Notes under the pieces: generated by a model
Database searches by the model: none
Told to the model about the DNA's origin: nothing
The model's input: the letters and a program-made list of their open reading frames with translations, nothing else
Program-made: the position numbers and the translations under genes
In this document: in pieces, positions 1 through 7,630 of the stretch
Numbering within the stretch: the first letter of the stretch is position 1
How the letters are laid out: each line of letters starts with the position of its first letter
Assembly: GCF_000337195.1 (NCBI RefSeq)
Contig: NZ_AOID01000003.1
Span: forward strand, 1-64,000
DNA: 64,000 bases
Origin: Natrinema versiforme JCM 10478
GTDB taxonomy: Archaea; Halobacteriota; Halobacteria; Halobacteriales; Natrialbaceae
Direction: 5' to 3'

Positions 1-86
1 GGCCGATACTATGACTGAGGCGTGCGTTTTCGGGCATAGAACACTTTGAAAACGCCACGTCTCACTTCTTCAACCTTATCTGAACA

Positions 87-101
87 CCGCCATACTGGCG
101 G
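87..101. repeat. Small inverted repeat upstream of the HIT gene
   Basis: CCGCC and GGCGG arms (87-91 and 97-101) flank a 5-nt loop, just before the TATA-like CTTTAG at about 111-116. It could be the 3' hairpin of a gene left of the window or an operator for the HIT gene. Nothing else in the first 139 bases looks coding. Confidence 0.35.
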
Positions 102-139
102 ACTGAAACGCTTTAGGTCGCGCTCGAGTGGCATCGGGT

Positions 140-679
140 ATGGAACAGGTCTTCGCACCGTGGCGCATCGAGTGGATCCGACGCGACGAGGGAAATCCCG
201 ACATCGAGGACTGCGTGTTCTGTGAACTGCCCGACCTGGGCGACGACCGGGAGCACCTGATCGTCGCGCGGAGCGAACACGCGTTCGTCATGTTGAACAA
301 CTACCCGTATAACCCGGGCCACGTGATGGTGATTCCACACGTCCACACCGGCGATTACACCACTCTCGACGACGACGTCCTGCTCGATCACGCCCGATTG
401 AAACAGCGGACGTTCGACGCGCTCGCGGCCGCCCTCGAGCCGGACGGCTTCAACGCCGGCTTGAACCTCGGTGACGGGGCCGGCGGCTCGATCGACGACC
501 ATCTCCACACCCACGTCGTCCCGCGATGGCAGGGCGACACCAACTTCATGCCCGTCCTCAGCGACACGACGGTGATCGTCGAGGCCCTGGAGGCGACCTA
601 CGACCACGTCCACGAGGCCTTCGCCGCCCAAGACGGGGCGACCGTCCCCGACGAGGACAGCGCGGTCGTGTTCGAGTAG
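140..679 (+). CDS. HIT family protein
   Basis: This is a histidine-triad nucleotide-binding protein of about 179 residues. HIT proteins are small cytosolic hydrolases or transferases acting on nucleotides such as AppppA or AMP conjugates. The signature His-x-His-x-His-x-x is present as HLHTHVV after residue 120. An early CxxC-like pair (CVFCEL, about residues 30-35) matches the metal-binding N-terminus of many archaeal HIT proteins. A GTG four codons upstream (128) is in frame. The ATG at 140 is preferred because a TATA-like CTTTAG lies about 26 nt before it, which fits a leaderless transcript. The natural substrate cannot be told from sequence. The gene stands alone, with a convergent wHTH gene downstream. 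Confidence 0.9.
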   Translation: MEQVFAPWRIEWIRRDEGNPDIEDCVFCELPDLGDDREHLIVARSEHAFVMLNNYPYNPGHVMVIPHVHTGDYTTLDDDVLLDHARLKQRTFDALAAALEPDGFNAGLNLGDGAGGSIDDHLHTHVVPRWQGDTNFMPVLSDTTVIVEALEATYDHVHEAFAAQDGATVPDEDSAVVFE

Positions 680-736
680 TCGACGGGGAGGCGGCTGCGG
701 ACTCGGGCGACGGTCGGTCGCCGCCGGGAGACGGCG

Positions 737-1102
737 TTAGGGTTCACAGTATAGCGGTCGCCCGTTGCACTCGCACTCGATCCGCAGCGGGTCGTCGTAG
801 GTCACCGACACGTGATCCATGGCCTGGACGTAGTGGGCCGGGGTCCCGGTCCGCGATCGATCGTTGAGCCGCGAGAGGAGTCCGGCCTCCCGGAGGTTCT
901 CGACTTTTCTATACGCCGTCGACTGCGGGAGGTCGACCGCCTCGGCGATTTCGCTGACCGTCGCCGGCTCCTCGGCGTACAGATACACCGCTCGAGCGTC
1001 GTCGTCGGCGAGCAGATCCATGACGCGGCGGGGAGTACACCCCAGCTCGCCGTCCTGTCCCAGCCGCGGACACGGGCGCGGTTGCTCGGTTCCGTCGCTC
1101 AT
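737..1102 (-). CDS. winged helix-turn-helix transcriptional regulator
   Basis: A 121-residue protein with an ArsR/TrmB-like winged helix at about residues 25-85. The segment PATVSEIAEAVDLPQST is a typical HTH, followed by a recognition helix and the wing region (LLSRLNDRSRTGTPAHY). The N-terminus carries Cys residues (CPRL, LGCTPRR) and the C-terminus ECECNGRPLYC, so a bound metal or redox sensing is possible but not shown. A TATA-like AAGTATACG on the minus strand (1121-1130) is about 25 nt before the ATG, suggesting a leaderless, single-gene transcript. The target genes are unknown. Confidence 0.8.
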   Translation of the reverse strand: MSDGTEQPRPCPRLGQDGELGCTPRRVMDLLADDDARAVYLYAEEPATVSEIAEAVDLPQSTAYRKVENLREAGLLSRLNDRSRTGTPAHYVQAMDHVSVTYDDPLRIECECNGRPLYCEP

Positions 1103-1212
1103 GTATGCTGCTACACTCGGCGTATACTTTGCTGTCGCCGCCCGTTCCCGCTGACTGGGGATCGGCCCGTATGCTTTCGTTCCGGGCGGTTATACGCGGA
1201 ACAGGCGCAATA

Positions 1213-1232
1213 CCACGGCCTGAAGGCCGTGG
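1213..1232. repeat. Left-end hairpin of the IS element
   Basis: CCACGGCCT and AGGCCGTGG form a perfect 9-bp stem with a GA loop. It lies more than 100 bp before tnpB and is the most likely left-end recognition hairpin. A second small hairpin, GTCACT-c-AGTGAC, follows at 1242-1254. Confidence 0.6.
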
Positions 1233-1319
1233 ATACGTGTCGTCACTCAGTGACACATTCTACAGACACTAACAATACCGGATATTCCATGCCAAACACA
1301 GCTTTTAATAGACTCTGAT

Positions 1320-1335
1320 CCATAACTAGTTATGG
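1320..1335. promoter_or_regulatory. 16-bp perfect palindrome in the tnpB leader
   Basis: CCATAACTAGTTATGG is a perfect palindrome between the TATA-like TTTTAATAG (about 1302-1310) and the tnpB ATG at 1346. It lies near the expected transcription start, so an operator that limits tnpB expression is possible. An out-of-frame ATG lies inside it (1332) and would start only a short peptide. Confidence 0.5.
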
Positions 1336-1345
1336 AAACAGTACG

Positions 1346-2602
1346 ATGCTGGAGACAACCCGCACCTACGTCGCACGCATCACGAACCACACGCAGGTTC
1401 GTGACGACCTCGACCAGTGCGGATTCGCAGCATCGAAACTGTGGAACGTCGGACGCTACTATATCCAAGGCCGATGGGATGAGGACGGTGAGATACCTGA
1501 CGAAGCCGAACTGAAATCGGAGTTGAAAGACCACGAACGCTACAGTGACCTGCATTCTCAGTCAAGTCAGCGAGTTCTCGAAGAACTTGCTGAAGCATTC
1601 ACCGGCTGGTACAACTCCGACGACGGCAACAACCCACCCGGCTACAGGAAACGTGGCGACGACCACCCCCGCTCCACCGTCACGTGGAAGCAGAAAGGCA
1701 TCAAGCACGACGACAAACACGGTCAACTCCGTCTCTCGAAAGGATTCAACCTGAAAGAGTCGCGGTCTGACTTCATCCTCGCAGAGTATGAAACCCGCCC
1801 CGACGTAGAAATCGAGAACATCCAACAGGTGCGTGGCGTCTGGAACGGCGACGAGTGGGAACTACACATCATCTGCAAGAAAGAGATTCCAGTCGAAGAC
1901 GCACCGGGTGACAACACGGCGGGCATCGACCTCGGTATCAGCAACTACCTCGCCATCGACTACGAGGACGGCTCCTCGGAGTTGTATCCGGGGAACGTGT
2001 TGAAAGAGGACAAGCACTACTTCACCCGCGAGGAGTACCAGACCGAAGGCGAGAACGGACCGTCGAAGCGAGCGTTGAAGGCTCGCCGGAAACTTTCCCG
2101 ACGCAAAGACCACTTCCTCCACACCCTCTCAAAACACACTGTTCAACGCTGTGTCGAAGAGGGCGTGGCGGAGATAGCAGTTGGAGACCTCAGCGACATC
2201 CGCGAAGACGAGAACGGCGACTCGCGGAATTGGGGTGAGTCGGGGAACAAGAAGTTGCACGGATGGGAATTCGACAGATTTGCCCGTCTGCTCGAATACA
2301 AGGCGGAGGAATACGGTATTCTCGTTGACCGCGTAGACGAGGAAAACACCAGCAAGACGTGTTCGTGCTGCGGACAGATTCGAGATGTGAACCGCGTGGA
2401 GCGTGGTCTGTACGTCTGCAAGTCCTGTGAAACGACGATGAACGCGGACGTGAACGGTGCAGTGAACATCCGGCGAAAGATAACTCAGAGTCCCCCGACA
2501 GGGGATATGAGTAACGGCTGGTTGGCACAGCCCGGAGTCTTCCTGTTCGACCGCGAGAGCGGGTCGTTCAAAACGAGAGAACAGGGAGACTGCAAACCCT
2601 AA
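1346..2602 (+). CDS. tnpB: TnpB, RNA-guided endonuclease-like protein of IS200/IS605
   Basis: A 418-residue OrfB/TnpB-type protein. TnpB uses an RNA from the element's right end to cut matching DNA at the donor site and is the ancestor of Cas12. The N-terminal helix-turn-helix/WED part covers roughly residues 1-185. The RuvC motifs follow: GIDLGIS with Asp195; the second motif reads AVGDLSDI around residue 280, so the position that is Glu in characterised TnpB is Gly280 followed by Asp281; and NADVNGAVNI with Asp368. The zinc finger is intact, with Cys339/Cys342 and Cys358/Cys361. The reading frame is full length, so this is not an obvious pseudogene. The C-terminal tail overlaps the presumed guide-RNA scaffold region. 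Confidence 0.9.
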   Translation: MLETTRTYVARITNHTQVRDDLDQCGFAASKLWNVGRYYIQGRWDEDGEIPDEAELKSELKDHERYSDLHSQSSQRVLEELAEAFTGWYNSDDGNNPPGYRKRGDDHPRSTVTWKQKGIKHDDKHGQLRLSKGFNLKESRSDFILAEYETRPDVEIENIQQVRGVWNGDEWELHIICKKEIPVEDAPGDNTAGIDLGISNYLAIDYEDGSSELYPGNVLKEDKHYFTREEYQTEGENGPSKRALKARRKLSRRKDHFLHTLSKHTVQRCVEEGVAEIAVGDLSDIREDENGDSRNWGESGNKKLHGWEFDRFARLLEYKAEEYGILVDRVDEENTSKTCSCCGQIRDVNRVERGLYVCKSCETTMNADVNGAVNIRRKITQSPPTGDMSNGWLAQPGVFLFDRESGSFKTREQGDCKP

Positions 2603-2651
2603 TATCCCAACGCTCGGGATTCCTCCGCCTTCAGGCAGAGGAGGATGTCAA
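2480..2651 (+). ncRNA. Putative omega/reRNA region at the IS right end
   Basis: In TnpB elements the guide RNA is made from the 3' part of tnpB through the right end, and the guide is the flanking host DNA. Two stem-loops are seen after the tnpB stop: ATCCC/GGGAT (2604-2620), and a stem with CCTC/GAGG and GCCT/AGGC arms (2621-2642). If the model holds, the guide would read into the 3' end of the methylthiotransferase gene from about 2652. The 5' limit is a guess. Confidence 0.45.
2604..2642. repeat. Right-end double hairpin of the IS element
   Basis: The first hairpin is ATCCC (2604-2608) with GGGAT (2616-2620). The second is TCCTC-c-GCCT with loop TC and AGGC-a-GAGGA (2621-2642), with a single mismatched pair. 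The paired arms lie immediately before the element boundary, as expected for an IS605 right end. Confidence 0.65.
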
Positions 2652-3901
2652 ACCGGTTTTCCGAACGCGTACATCGTCTCGTGAGCCGTCACCTCGAGGT
2701 CGACGAAATCGCCGGGCTCGATGCCGTGGTCGCTCGCGTTCTGGACGATAATCTGTCGATAGGCCGAGTCGCGGCACTTTACCGAATCGGCGGTGCCGTC
2801 CTCGACGACCAGGACGTCCTCGCGAGTTTCGCCGACCATGTCCGCGTAGGCGTCGGCGACGATCTCGCGTTTGACTTCGCTCATCTCCTTCGAGCGCTCC
2901 TTCTTGATCGTCCCGCCCAGGCCCTTCAGCTCGGCGGCGTCGGTGCCGGGCCGCTTCGAGAATCGGGTGACGTTGATCTTCTCCGGGCGGGTTTCGCGGA
3001 GCAGCGCCATCGACTGGGCGTGGTCGTGGTCGGTCTCGGTCGGGAAGCCGACGATGAAGTCCGTCGACAGCGTCCAGTAATCGAGGGCCGAATCGAAGGT
3101 CTCGACGACCTCGAGGTACTCCTCGACCTGATGCTGGCGGCGCATGTCCCCGAGCACGTCGTCGCTACCGGACTGGACCGGCGCGTGCAGGAAGTCGTAG
3201 AGTTCGTCGTATTCTGCGAAGACGTCGGCCAACTCCTCGCGGATGCCGTGGACCCCCTTCGGGTTGGCCATCCCCACCCGCACGCGGAAGTCGCCCTCGA
3301 TCTCGCAGATCTCCTCGAGCAGGCGGTGGAGCTTGCGCTCGCCCTCGTCCCAGCCGTAGACGCCGGTGTCCTGGCCGGTGATGCGGATCTCCTTTGCGCC
3401 CGCGTGGATCAGGGCGCGGGCCTTTGCGACGTTTTCCACGATCGACGGGGAGTCGATCTTGCCCGTGGCCTGCTTGGTGATGCAGTACGAGCAGTCGGAC
3501 ATACAGCCCCGCGCGATCGGGAGGATGCCGACGACCCCGTCGAGGATCGGCTCGGCGTCGGGCGTCGTCGTCGGACACTCGCCGTTGGTGACCGCTTCGG
3601 GGACCTCGTCCCAGTGGAGGACCTGCCCGTCGACGTCTGCCTGCGCGAACTCCTCGCCCTGGGCCAGGGCCATACAGCCCGTGATGAAGAGATCGGCCGT
3701 CTCGTCGGCCAGTTCCTCGGCTCGGCGAAGCATGTTCCGCTCGGTCTTCTCGACGACGGTACAGGTGTTGAGGATGGCGACGTCCGCCTCCTCGGCCCCG
3801 TCGACCCGGTAGTGACCCGCATCGCGGAGCCGTCGCTCGATCTCACGGCTCTCCCCGCGATTCGACGTACAGCCGTACGTTTCGATGTGATACCGGGCCA
3901 T
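2648..3901 (-). CDS. tRNA (t6A37-C2)-methylthiotransferase, MtaB/CDKAL1 type
   Basis: A 417-residue radical-SAM enzyme that adds a methylthio group to N6-threonylcarbamoyladenosine at tRNA position 37. The N-terminal UPF0004 domain starts YHIETYGCTSN and has the three cluster cysteines near residues 11, 47 and 76 (GCTSN, NTCTV, GCMA). The radical-SAM motif CMSDCSYC (CxxxCxxC) is near residue 135. The middle has the TIM-barrel segments TGQDTGVYG and STDFIVGFPTET, and a C-terminal TRAM domain ends at AFGKPV. The stop codon is the TCA at 2648-2650, which coincides with the right end of the IS element. The reading frame is therefore intact but has no native 3' flank. It is the last of three minus-strand genes with short gaps. 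Confidence 0.92.
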   Translation of the reverse strand: MARYHIETYGCTSNRGESREIERRLRDAGHYRVDGAEEADVAILNTCTVVEKTERNMLRRAEELADETADLFITGCMALAQGEEFAQADVDGQVLHWDEVPEAVTNGECPTTTPDAEPILDGVVGILPIARGCMSDCSYCITKQATGKIDSPSIVENVAKARALIHAGAKEIRITGQDTGVYGWDEGERKLHRLLEEICEIEGDFRVRVGMANPKGVHGIREELADVFAEYDELYDFLHAPVQSGSDDVLGDMRRQHQVEEYLEVVETFDSALDYWTLSTDFIVGFPTETDHDHAQSMALLRETRPEKINVTRFSKRPGTDAAELKGLGGTIKKERSKEMSEVKREIVADAYADMVGETREDVLVVEDGTADSVKCRDSAYRQIIVQNASDHGIEPGDFVDLEVTAHETMYAFGKPV

Positions 3902-3991
3902 TCGCTTGGACCGTTCTCAGGGCTGGCGAATCAAAAGCGCGACGGATCGCGGGCGCGACGGGCCGGCCGTCACGGCCCGCGGTCGCCTCGA

Positions 3992-4360
3992 TTACCGCTC
4001 GTCGGCGTCGGCCCCGCCCGCAGTCCCGTCTCCGGTCTCAGTTGCAGCGTCGTCGACCAGCGCCTCGAGCGCCTCCTCGCCGACGAAAAGGGAGCGACGG
4101 CCGGTCGGCTCCTGTGCGATGAGCACGCCGGCCGAAAAGTCGGGGGTTCCATCTTCGTCATAGATCCCGTCGGGACTTGTGCCGATCCGCACCGACTCGC
4201 GGACCCGCAACATCGCCTCTCGGACCGCGTCGTCCCGGTCGGCCGCCGCGCTGACGTCCAGCCGGTCGACCGACTCCTCGCGGGCCGACAGTGCCTCGAG
4301 GACGGCGTCGACGTGTGCCGGGGCGGTCTCGCCGTCATAAATGTAGCTTCGAACGCGCAT
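3992..4360 (-). CDS. conserved haloarchaeal protein of unknown function
   Basis: A 122-residue acidic protein starting MRVRSYIYDGE. The first 95 residues look like a compact alpha/beta domain with alternating helices (VDAVLEALSAREE, DDAVREAMLRVRESVRIG) and a short strand before a GRRSLFVGEEALEALV segment. The last 20 residues are low-complexity Ala/Asp/Gly. No catalytic motif was recognised. It lies 90 nt upstream of the methylthiotransferase gene on the same strand and may be cotranscribed with it. Confidence 0.65.
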   Translation of the reverse strand: MRVRSYIYDGETAPAHVDAVLEALSAREESVDRLDVSAAADRDDAVREAMLRVRESVRIGTSPDGIYDEDGTPDFSAGVLIAQEPTGRRSLFVGEEALEALVDDAATETGDGTAGGADADER

Positions 4361-4420
4361 GGTTCTACGAATCGGTCGGGGTCGAACGCGACGGGGCTCG
4401 AGCGAGTCGGCCGCCTCTCA

Positions 4421-4750
4421 TCAGAGCGGAACCGAGAGCAGTCGCACGAGCACGAGCACCATCGCGATCGCCCCCAAGACGACGAACAGTGCGTTCTCGA
4501 GGTCGGGATCGCCGGACTCGATCGGCGTCGAACTGGCTTCGGGCGCGTATTCGTCGTCGTCCGTCGCCGCTTCGTCGTCCGACTCGTCGCTCGAGTCGGA
4601 GAGATCCAGCGGGATTCGATCCCAGTCGCCGTCGCTCGAGTCGCCCTCGTTCGTCTCGCTCGCCTCGGTCGTCGGTTCGGCGTCCGGGTCCGTCGCCGAC
4701 GGCTCGCCCCATCGGTCGGTGGTGTCGTTTCCGGACGGGTCGTCTGCCAT
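4421..4750 (-). CDS. small acidic C-terminally anchored membrane protein (DUF7312-like)
   Basis: A 109-residue protein. Residues 1-80 are disordered, rich in Asp, Ser and Glu. A single hydrophobic segment (NALFVVLGAIAMVLVLVRLL) ends the chain, so the acidic part probably faces the cytosol with a tail anchor. The PIES-GDPDLENALFVVLG motif recalls DUF7312 proteins of haloarchaea; this is from memory only. The ATG at 4750 is preferred over one nine codons upstream because the shared acidic region starts there. It is the first gene of a minus-strand run with two further genes. Confidence 0.6.
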   Translation of the reverse strand: MADDPSGNDTTDRWGEPSATDPDAEPTTEASETNEGDSSDGDWDRIPLDLSDSSDESDDEAATDDDEYAPEASSTPIESGDPDLENALFVVLGAIAMVLVLVRLLSVPL

Positions 4751-4816
4751 ACGCCCTCCTAATGGATCCGCCGTCAAAAACCCGCGGTCCGATCGCGGGC
4801 GGCCGTCAGGACCGGG

Positions 4817-6574
4817 TCAGCGCCGCACGGTGCGGTCGCTGATATCGCCGCCGTAGACGACGCCGCGTTCGGCGTCGACCGTGACGACCTCGCCGGCCGC
4901 GATATCCGTGCCGTCCGCGTCGCTGATCATCGGTATCTCCAACTCGCGTGCGACCAGCGCCGGGTAGCCGGTCATCCCCCGCTCGGCGTTGATGATGCCA
5001 CCGATCCGGCTCGTATCGCCCGTAAACTCCTCGTCGAAATCCGCGGGGAGGGCGAGGATCGCCCCCTCCGGGATGTCCGAGAGGTCGCCATCGCTCACGT
5101 GGACGACCGGCCCGGTCGCCCGCCCCTCGACGACGACCTGTCCGGTCGTCAGCGCGTCGGCGGCGACGTGGACCTTCAGCATGTTCGTCGTGTTCGACCC
5201 CTCGAGGTCTGTCATCATGCCACAGAGGACGACCACGGTATCCCCGCTCTCGGCGATCCCGGCGTCGAGGGCGGCCTGGACGGCCTTCTCGACGACGGCG
5301 TCGGCACCCTGATCCGAGACGGGCGCGTACAGCGGCGTCACGCCCCACGTCAACGCGAGCTGGCGGCGCACCGCCTGACTCGGCGTCGAGGCGACGACCG
5401 GCACGCCGGGGCGGTACTTCGCCGTCTTCAGCGCCGTGTAGCCGGACTCCGTCGCGGCGACGACCGCGTCCGCGCCGATGTCCCGTGCGAGGAATCGTGC
5501 CGACCGAGCCAACGCGTCCGTCCGCGCCTCGCCCGACGCCGGCACGCGCTGCTCGAGCAACTCGGCGTACTCCTCGGAGCCCTCGACCTCGCGGATGATG
5601 CTGTCCATCGCGTCGACGACGGCGATGGGGTGGTCGCCGACCGCGGTCTCGGCCGACAGCATGACCGCGTCGGTGCCGTCGAGGACGGCGTTTGCGACGT
5701 CGGAGGCCTCCGCGCGCGTCGGCCGCCGGGCGTGGACCATCGAGTCGAGCATCTCCGTCGCCGTGATGACCGGCCGCCCGGCCTCGCGGCACTTGCGGAT
5801 GATCCGCTTTTGGATCATCGGGACGTCCTCCATCGGACACTCCACGCCGAGGTCGCCGCGGGCCACCATCACGCCGTAGGCGGCGTCGATAATCTCGTCT
5901 AAGTTCTCGACCGCGCCGGCGCGTTCGATCTTCGCGATGATCGGGATGTCCGCACCCGCCTCTTCCAAGACCTCGCCGACCTCGTAGACGTCCTCGGCGT
6001 CCCGGACGAAACTCGCCGCGACGAAGTCGACCTCCTTCTCGGCGGCCAGCTCGAGATCTTTGCGGTCCTTTTCCGTGACGACATCGAGATCGAGTTCGAC
6101 GCCGGGGACGTTGACGCCCTTGCGACCGCCCAGCTCGCCGCCGGTGTCGACCCGCGCCCGAATCGCGTCGCCGTCGTGTTCGAGGACGGTCGTCTCGATC
6201 AGGCCGTCGTCGAGCAGGATTCGGTCGCCGGGCCCGACCGCAGTGACCGACACCGAGAGGCCGACCGTCTCCGATGTCGCCTCCTCGCCCTCGACGAACC
6301 GGATTTCCGAGCCCGTCTCGAGAGTCACCGTTTCGCCCTCCGGCAGCGGTGCGGTCCGAATCTCCGGCCCTTTCGTGTCGAGCATGATCGCGACGGGCTC
6401 GGCCCGCTCCTCGTCGACCGCGCGAACGCGATCGATCAACGCCGCGCGATCCGACGGGCTGCCGTGGCTCGCGTTCAGCCGTGCGACGGACATCCCGGCC
6501 GCGGCGAGGTCCCGGATCGTCTCCCGGTCGTTCGTCGCCGGCCCCAGCGTACTGACGATTTTCGCGTTTCTCAT
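4817..6574 (-). CDS. pyk: pyruvate kinase
   Basis: A 585-residue enzyme converting phosphoenolpyruvate and ADP to pyruvate and ATP in lower glycolysis. The start MRNAKIVSTLGPAT, the substrate loop LDTKGPEIRT, the active-site stretch IIAKIERAGAVEN (catalytic Lys) and MVARGDLGVE are all present, followed by MLDSM and the C-terminal domain with the TESGYTA loop. Beyond about residue 480 is an extra PEP-utiliser-like swivelling domain (GAILALPADFDEEF, MISDADGTDIAAGEVV), as in the longer pyruvate kinases of bacilli and haloarchaea. The ATG at 6574 is chosen because a TATA-like TCTTTTAG lies about 27-30 nt upstream on the minus strand. Confidence 0.95.
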   Translation of the reverse strand: MRNAKIVSTLGPATNDRETIRDLAAAGMSVARLNASHGSPSDRAALIDRVRAVDEERAEPVAIMLDTKGPEIRTAPLPEGETVTLETGSEIRFVEGEEATSETVGLSVSVTAVGPGDRILLDDGLIETTVLEHDGDAIRARVDTGGELGGRKGVNVPGVELDLDVVTEKDRKDLELAAEKEVDFVAASFVRDAEDVYEVGEVLEEAGADIPIIAKIERAGAVENLDEIIDAAYGVMVARGDLGVECPMEDVPMIQKRIIRKCREAGRPVITATEMLDSMVHARRPTRAEASDVANAVLDGTDAVMLSAETAVGDHPIAVVDAMDSIIREVEGSEEYAELLEQRVPASGEARTDALARSARFLARDIGADAVVAATESGYTALKTAKYRPGVPVVASTPSQAVRRQLALTWGVTPLYAPVSDQGADAVVEKAVQAALDAGIAESGDTVVVLCGMMTDLEGSNTTNMLKVHVAADALTTGQVVVEGRATGPVVHVSDGDLSDIPEGAILALPADFDEEFTGDTSRIGGIINAERGMTGYPALVARELEIPMISDADGTDIAAGEVVTVDAERGVVYGGDISDRTVRR

Positions 6575-6682
6575 GGCGGGAGCTAGCGCCAGCACGCCCT
6601 AAAAGATGGTCACTTACTCGCCCGCGAGTACTCATCGAGTGTCACCCGCGGCGGACCGAGCGGACGTGCGCTTGCCCTCGAG

Positions 6683-7462
6683 TCAGTCCGCTGGGTGGCG
6701 ATCCGCCGGCCGCTCGAGCAGGCGGGTCACGCGCTCGCCGCTGAGGACTTCGGGGATGATCACCTCGTCGGCACCGGCCTCCCGCGCGACGGGCTCGTAC
6801 ATCTCCTCGCCGACGCGGACGAGGATTTCGGGCGTCGACGTCGCCGTTCCGCTGACGATCGCGATCTGGATGTTGACGTTCGAGTCGTCGATCGCGGCGA
6901 CGAGTTTCGTCGCCCGGTCGACCCCGGCCGACCGCAGCACCCGCTCGCGTCTGGCGTCGCCCTCGACGAGCAGATGCCCGTCCTCGCGGGCGCGCTCCGC
7001 ATTGTCGTCGTCGATTTCGATGACGACTACCCGTCGATCCGCCTCGGCGAGCCGGTTGGCGATCGTCCGTCCGAACATGCCGTAGCCACAGACGATCACG
7101 TGATCGTCGCTGTTGTCGATTCGTCGTTGCATCGTTGCTCGTGATACCTCCGTAGAGATCCGTCCCCCGAACAGCTCGGTGACGACCGTTTCGCCGATCC
7201 ACAGCCCCGAGAGGACGAGCGCGGCCGTCACCAGCACGGCGTAGGCCTTGGTCGCCCGTTCGGGACCTGCATGGTCCTGAAAGTGGAGATCGATGCTCGT
7301 CAGATCGACCAGCCAGAACGCCGCCTCCACGGGGCCGACGTTCCCGAGGGCCGCGAGGCCCGCGACCCCTGCGACGACGACCGCGACGAACGCACCGATC
7401 GGCGCGACCGTGTGGCGCAAAACCGGTCGATCGTCGAAGTGTGAGACGCTACCGGGGAACAC
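6683..7462 (-). CDS. membrane protein with RCK (TrkA-N) NAD-binding domain
   Basis: A 259-residue protein with two hydrophobic segments (about residues 18-45 and 72-95) joined to an RCK N-domain. The Rossmann motif VIVCGYGMFGRTIANRLAE is at about residue 120, followed by VVVIEIDDDN and VEGDARRERVL. The arrangement resembles ion-channel regulators, but there is no TVGYG filter, so it is not a complete K+ channel. It may gate a partner pore or sense nucleotide state. Translation probably starts at a GTG (7462), since a good TATA element (7484-7496, minus strand) is 27 nt upstream. A run of twelve C on the coding strand lies about 34 nt beyond that. Confidence 0.8.
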   Translation of the reverse strand: MFPGSVSHFDDRPVLRHTVAPIGAFVAVVVAGVAGLAALGNVGPVEAAFWLVDLTSIDLHFQDHAGPERATKAYAVLVTAALVLSGLWIGETVVTELFGGRISTEVSRATMQRRIDNSDDHVIVCGYGMFGRTIANRLAEADRRVVVIEIDDDNAERAREDGHLLVEGDARRERVLRSAGVDRATKLVAAIDDSNVNIQIAIVSGTATSTPEILVRVGEEMYEPVAREAGADEVIIPEVLSGERVTRLLERPADRHPAD

Positions 7463-7483
7463 AGTCTGATACCTGATCCGCGG

Positions 7484-7496
7484 CTACATATATCTA
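7484..7496 (-). promoter_or_regulatory. TATA element of the RCK-protein gene
   Basis: On the minus strand the sequence reads AGATATATGTAG, centred 27 nt before the GTG start at 7462. This spacing fits a leaderless transcript and supports the GTG. Confidence 0.6.
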
Positions 7497-7522
7497 TTTG
7501 GAGTTGTTTTTAATGCACATTC

Positions 7523-7534
7523 GGGGGGGGGGGG
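7523..7534. repeat. Homopolymer of twelve G
   Basis: Twelve consecutive G residues lie in the gap between the metG stop and the RCK-gene promoter. It is the longest homopolymer noticed in the window. Confidence 0.9.
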
Positions 7535-7630
7535 ACTACGTCCAAAACGTTGTTCTAATGGGTTCGGATTGGCGATAAAACCTCCAATTCGAACTATCCA
7601 AAACGCGCTCTCGGCCTCGAGCGATGACCG

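Larger units (their letters stand above)
1206..2651 (+). mobile_element. IS200/IS605-family element, TnpB-only (IS1341 type)
   Basis: The unit contains one tnpB gene bounded by stem-loops. The left part has a 9-bp-stem hairpin at 1213-1232 and a second hairpin at 1242-1254. The right end has two hairpins (2604-2620 and 2621-2642). No tnpA (Y1 transposase) is present, so movement would need a TnpA in trans. IS605-type elements end in subterminal hairpins instead of inverted repeats and make no target duplication, so the exact left boundary cannot be set from one copy. The right boundary is placed at the run ATGTCAA, where the stop codon of the neighbouring tRNA-modification gene begins. Confidence 0.75.

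Noticed and set aside
1332-1514. ATG at 1332 as a tnpB start
   Set aside because: It is out of frame with the TnpB domains and gives only 60 residues.
2645-4762. A 705-codon plus-strand open frame
   Set aside because: It runs antisense across the methylthiotransferase gene and its neighbours. Its residue make-up (rich in Arg, Val and Asp) is that of a GC-rich shadow frame, and no family motif is present.
4806-6635. A 609-codon minus-strand open frame over pyk
   Set aside because: It is the second frame of pyruvate kinase, extremely rich in Arg and Gly, with no recognisable domain. The pyk frame has all the catalytic motifs.
6683-7462. A complete potassium channel
   Set aside because: The RCK domain is clear but no TVGYG-type selectivity filter lies between the hydrophobic segments.
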